Under the pieces are notes generated by a model. That model was not told where the DNA came from and searched no databases. It worked only from the letters and a program-made list of their open reading frames with translations. Of a stretch of DNA of 64,000 bases, positions 60,722-64,000 are shown in pieces. The stretch's first letter is position 1. Every line of letters begins with the position of its first letter. A program made the position numbers and the translations under genes. This stretch comes from Phosphitispora fastidiosa (GTDB taxonomy: Bacteria; Bacillota; Thermincolia; Thermincolales; UBA2595), in NCBI RefSeq assembly GCF_019008365.1, contig NZ_JAHHUL010000005.1, forward strand, positions 120,571 through 184,570, in the 5' to 3' direction.

Positions 60722-60970
60722 TTATACGACTTCTATAAAATATCTTAATGTACGACAAGTTTCCCTTGCTTTAAATTTTCTTCCATCTAAAAGTTCAAAT
60801 GAAAGCATTTCATCAAGAATATTGCTTGTCTCTTCTTCCTTTTTAGAATATTTAACCTTCGATAGAACTACCTTCTTAGTTCCTTTTAGTAAGTAATTTG
60901 TAATAAGTTCATTCTTTACATAAGATATGAACTCCGGAGTTATACCTTTAAGTTTTGATAAGTCCTTCAT
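60722..60970 (-). CDS. Small protein of unknown function
   Basis: 82 residues from ATG 60970 with GGAGGGAAG four bases upstream; the extension to 61027 lacks an RBS. Sequence features: KDLSKLKGITPEFISYVKNELITNYL, a basic middle (KGTKKVVLSKVKYSKKEEE) and a C-terminal EMLSFELLDGRKFKARETCRTLRYFIE strand-helix. It lies in A/T-rich DNA between the transposon end and the CRISPR array, with a similar neighbour in the same orientation 150 bases away. No family recognised. Confidence 0.5.
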   Translation of the reverse strand: MKDLSKLKGITPEFISYVKNELITNYLLKGTKKVVLSKVKYSKKEEETSNILDEMLSFELLDGRKFKARETCRTLRYFIEVV

Positions 60971-61119
60971 AAACTTCCCTCCACTATATTTTATAATTAT
61001 ACTAACACGAAATTTATAGTACGTCAACTTTTTATATTTTTATTGTTTTTGTTGTGTATTGGGTCAAAATTTTTTTGAATTATTTTTCTATTAGATTAAA
61101 TTTAGGTTTAGATTTCGTA

Positions 61120-61590
61120 TTATAATTCATGAAAAAATTTTTCAATAGCTCTTAAGTCTGCTTCTACAGTATCTCGCCCTAAAAATTTAGTGAGATGATT
61201 TACGATAGGACTGACATTACCATTAAGCATTTCTTTAATTATTTCACGATATTGTTTACTTGAAAGATTAAGTTGTCGACCAATCTTATCTGCAACTGTC
61301 GAACGGCTTACACCTTCTAGCCTAGAAATTTGTGTGATTGCACTATTTATCGCTCTTTTCAAATCCATATGCAAATAATTAATCTTAATCTTTAATAATA
61401 TTGCTAAATTAATTGCAATTCTTTTTGATAAATCTTCATTAGCTAATATTTCTTTAATTTTTATATCCACGTCATTTATTAAGATTTCACTTATTTCATT
61501 TTTTTGTGTAGACTCTATACTAGAGTTAAATACCTCTTCTTTATACGAACCATCGGAATATAGTTTAATTATCTTAACTAATTGTTTCAT
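61120..61590 (-). CDS. Unknown protein with an HTH-like segment
   Basis: 156 residues, helical. Central ISRLEGVSRSTVADKIGRQLNLSSKQYREIIKEML (~residues 88-122) has the spacing of a helix-turn-helix, and the N-terminus (QLVKIIKLYSDGSYKEEVF) looks like a small beta hairpin. It is low in GC compared with the first half of the window, suggesting acquired DNA. The start is ATG 61590, with a weak RBS. A role in transcription control is possible but not shown. Confidence 0.5.
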   Translation of the reverse strand: MKQLVKIIKLYSDGSYKEEVFNSSIESTQKNEISEILINDVDIKIKEILANEDLSKRIAINLAILLKIKINYLHMDLKRAINSAITQISRLEGVSRSTVADKIGRQLNLSSKQYREIIKEMLNGNVSPIVNHLTKFLGRDTVEADLRAIEKFFHEL

Positions 61591-61785
61591 AATATTACCC
61601 TCACTTTACCGTTACTATTGTATCTTGTGCATTTTATGTATTTCTTGTATATTATGTATCTCAGTTTATAAAAATTTGAATTAATTGTCAAGTAAAGTAC
61701 CTTTTTAAAGTGGGCTTAAGAATTAGAAACCTATGGATCTATTGCTTTTACATGTAGGGATAGTATATAACCGGAATATGGATAA

Positions 61786-61998
61786 TTAATAAATCTCACA
61801 CTCTATTTCGGACCCATCAAGCAGGCTAATTACCAACCTTGCATCATAGACCGTTATCTTTTCTACCAATTTAAAGTACAAATCCACATCAAACTGATCA
61901 ATGGTCCTTGCTGTTTGGAACGTTGCAATAAAGCGTTTTGCGATTACTTTTACAAGTATATTGTAGAACGCCATTTTAAATTCCTGAGAATCGCCCAA
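61786..61998 (-). pseudogene. Serine-recombinase C-terminal fragment fused to an IS-derived start
   Basis: After the first 12 codons (MGDSQEFKMAFY, supplied by the 115-bp repeat) the frame reads DQFDVDLYFKLVEKITVYDARLVISLLDGSEIECEI. This is the usual end of large serine recombinases/resolvases (FDxxLFxxLVEKVTVYD...FLDGTEIE). Only this C-terminal ~55 residues is present, so it is a chimeric remnant from recombination at the repeat. Confidence 0.7.
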
Positions 61999-62075
61999 TT
62001 GACTGCAAATTAATTTCTGTTTCCCTTACCCATATCTGATTTGTCTATGCCGTAGATTACGGCATTTTTTTGTCT
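61961..62075. repeat. 115-bp repeat, copy 2
   Basis: Identical by eye to 53745-53859. It ends with the same hairpin-T7 unit, about 60 bases before the first CRISPR repeat. Confidence 0.85.
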
Positions 62076-62137
62076 ATCAAATGGGGTATGGGTCACTATC
62101 TCCGAATTTGTACGGCAAGACGTGCATTACCGAGATA

Positions 62138-63924
62138 ATTTACATTCCAAAATGGTTCTATCTCAACCCGTTTAAGTTGGTAGTAAACAATACAACAAAT
62201 AAATTTACATTCCAATATGGTTCTATCTCAACCGTGAAATGGATGCCGAAGCAGGGTTGATGGAGAAATTTACATTCCAATATGGTTCTATCTCAACTTG
62301 ATCAGGCTGCAGATAAACTATCTAAGTCTACATTTACATTCCAATATGGTTCTATCTCAACTCCAGTTTGCCATCAAGGGCTGTTGATAGAGAAAAATTT
62401 ACATTCCAATATGGTTCTATCTCAACGGGGCAGGCACAACGGCTCTGGTTGCAATACAAAAATTTACATTCCAATATGGTTCTATCTCAACCAACTATAA
62501 CAAGGTGCATCGGCAAGCGGTTAAAGATTTACATTCCAATATGGTTCTATCTCAACTGAAACAAACATCGGAACGCTGCCGGACGAATGGATTTACATTC
62601 CAATATGGTTCTATCTCAACTTGGTCCAGCTGCAGGATCATCCGGCATAAGCATATTTACATTCCAATATGGTTCTATCTCAACGGGAAAAATCTGACTG
62701 ATACCCGGCCATACATTCATTTACATTCCAATATGGTTCTATCTCAACTCTTGACCGCTCAGAACTGCTTCCGGTTTATTTTCATTTACATTCCAATATG
62801 GTTCTATCTCAACGCAAGAATCTGGCCAACCTCCTCGTTAGATATCAGATTTACATTCCAATATGGTTCTATCTCAACCAAAGTAGCCGGGATGTTCTTT
62901 GGCAATATTGGCCAGATTTACATTCCAATATGGTTCTATCTCAACAGCATCATCTGCCCCGAATGTAGCCCTGAAAGTAAATTTACATTCCAATATGGTT
63001 CTATCTCAACTTCGCCTTGCCGTCACCTTCCACCGGTTCAATGCCCATTTACATTCCAATATGGTTCTATCTCAACCGGTCCATAACGAGATATCAATAT
63101 GAAAACGCGGATTGTATTTACATTCCAATATGGTTCTATCTCAACCTATGCAGACTTTGCGACTGCCATAAAGGTAAAAACATTTACATTCCAATATGGT
63201 TCTATCTCAACGGAAGCAAGCCCATGAAGAATGTCAACTGTTAGATTTACATTCCAATATGGTTCTATCTCAACCTAAAATCTTGTCTATTGTTTGAACT
63301 GAAGGCTCCATTTACATTCCAATATGGTTCTATCTCAACCCTGCCGCTTGATTCAATACTGGCAGCCGAATGGATGATTTACATTCCAATATGGTTCTAT
63401 CTCAACTCCAATTCTGGCGGTCTCATTGTTTCTCAGAAAATAATTTACATTCCAATATGGTTCTATCTCAACTAATGACCATGAGATATAAGAGATGCCT
63501 GTATCTCAATTCACATTCCAATATGGTTCTATCTCAACGAAACATTTAAACTTGTATAGCGCTCCCTGAAGTCATTTACATTCCAATATGGTTCTATCTC
63601 AACTAAGTCCAAACGTCTTCCCAGTGCCAATTTGCCAAATTTACATTCCAATATGGTTCTATCTCAACTGATTCATTCTGAGATTCTTTTTGCTGCACTT
63701 TTTCCATTTACATTCCAATATGGTTCTATCTCAACTTGAAATTGGCTGACCAAGGTAAGGCGGTGGTGAATTTACATTCCAATATGGTTCTATCTCAACT
63801 GAGGCCTTTTGGTAGATATCTCAAAGGTGTGCTGATTTACATTCCAATATGGTTCTATCTCAACTCAAAAAAGGTCCAAAAAGGCGAGCGTAAGGCCTGG
63901 ATTTACATTCCAATATGGTTCTAT
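62138..63924 (-). CRISPR. CRISPR array, 28 repeats / 27 spacers
   Basis: 30-bp repeats (plus strand ATTTACATTCCAATATGG...TCTATCTCAAC) with 33-39-base spacers, mostly 34-36. In the likely crRNA orientation (minus strand) the repeat begins GTTGAGATAGAACC and ends GGAATGTAAAT, as in type I-B/III arrays of Clostridia. The first repeat at 62138 has a substitution (CCAAAATGG), fitting a degenerate trailer end. The repeat at 63509 has one change (ATTCAC). The last repeat (63901-63924) is cut after 24 bases. This places the leader beyond 63925. No cas genes are in the window. Confidence 0.97.
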
Positions 63925-64000
63925 TGACCCTTTCTTGATAAACTGGACACTCTAGAGTTAGGATTGCTCCTAATATCTCACAATTGCTTCGAATTTAGGA
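63925..64000. other. Sequence replacing the CRISPR leader boundary
   Basis: The last repeat is interrupted by TGACCCTTTCTTGATAAACT and GGACACTCTAGAG. This looks like a junction with an inserted or rearranged segment (possibly an IS end) rather than an A/T-rich leader adjoining a complete repeat. The window ends too soon to identify it. Confidence 0.4.

Noticed and set aside
62282..63927. Several plus-strand ORFs with repeated FTFQYGSIST or IYIPIWFYLN
   Set aside because: They are translations of CRISPR repeats, with spacer-length periodicity and no gene features.

Overview
The window looks like part of an anaerobic, spore-forming Firmicute of the Peptococcaceae type. This is inferred from corrinoid/tetrahydrofolate methyl-transfer genes, UGA-encoded selenoproteins, a split-Soret-type cytochrome, a SipW-type signal peptidase, BclA-like collagen proteins and a Clostridia-type CRISPR repeat. 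No rRNA or complete tRNA gene was found.

Region 1 (1-16228, all minus strand) is a metabolic block. It holds two uroporphyrinogen-decarboxylase-fold methyltransferases, two corrinoid proteins plus a cap-only relative, a methyltetrahydrofolate methyltransferase, a short G3E GTPase, a TauE/SafE exporter, a TusA sulfur carrier, a thioredoxin-like protein, a complete sulfonate/taurine-type ABC importer and two YeeE/YedE sulfur transporters. Two genes with in-frame UGA codons, each followed by a near-ideal bacterial SECIS hairpin, are read here as selenoproteins: a small C_GCAxxG-type redox protein (5264-5797) and a Tat-exported split-Soret-like dihaem cytochrome (14879-15742). Together the genes suggest import of a methylated organosulfur compound, transfer of its methyl group through corrinoid to tetrahydrofolate, and handling or export of the released sulfur. 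The substrate is not known.

Region 2 (16229-24700) holds relics (rhodanese, group II intron-like RNA, hydrogenase-4 subunit B-like) and an archaeal-flavoured surface module: SipW-type peptidase, two DUF1102-like secreted proteins, a DUF5305-like membrane protein and a NarL-type two-component system, followed by an SLH-domain relic.

Region 3 (24708-35310, minus strand) is an eleven-gene run of lipoproteins, membrane proteins and zinc-ribbon proteins around a 1225-residue secreted protein. The C-terminal 210 residues of that protein resemble ExoY/oedema-factor nucleotidyl cyclases, so this looks like a polymorphic-toxin locus. A membrane-anchored LuxR regulator follows.

Region 4 (37446-43071) pairs two tandem GT2 glycosyltransferases with collagen-like, probably exosporium, proteins. 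One of these has a start-proximal frameshift at an A8 tract.

Region 5 (43265-64000) is accessory DNA: tRNA-Ala(GGC) 3'-half fragments, an AbiEii-like relic, GNAT and methyltransferase genes, a rifampicin-phosphotransferase-like gene with a TetR regulator and palindromic operators, a Fic protein, a deleted group II intron, IS3 and IS110 remnants, a transposase/ExeA-ATPase transposon with a SEC-C cargo gene, and a 28-repeat CRISPR array whose leader-side repeat is cut. No cas genes are visible.
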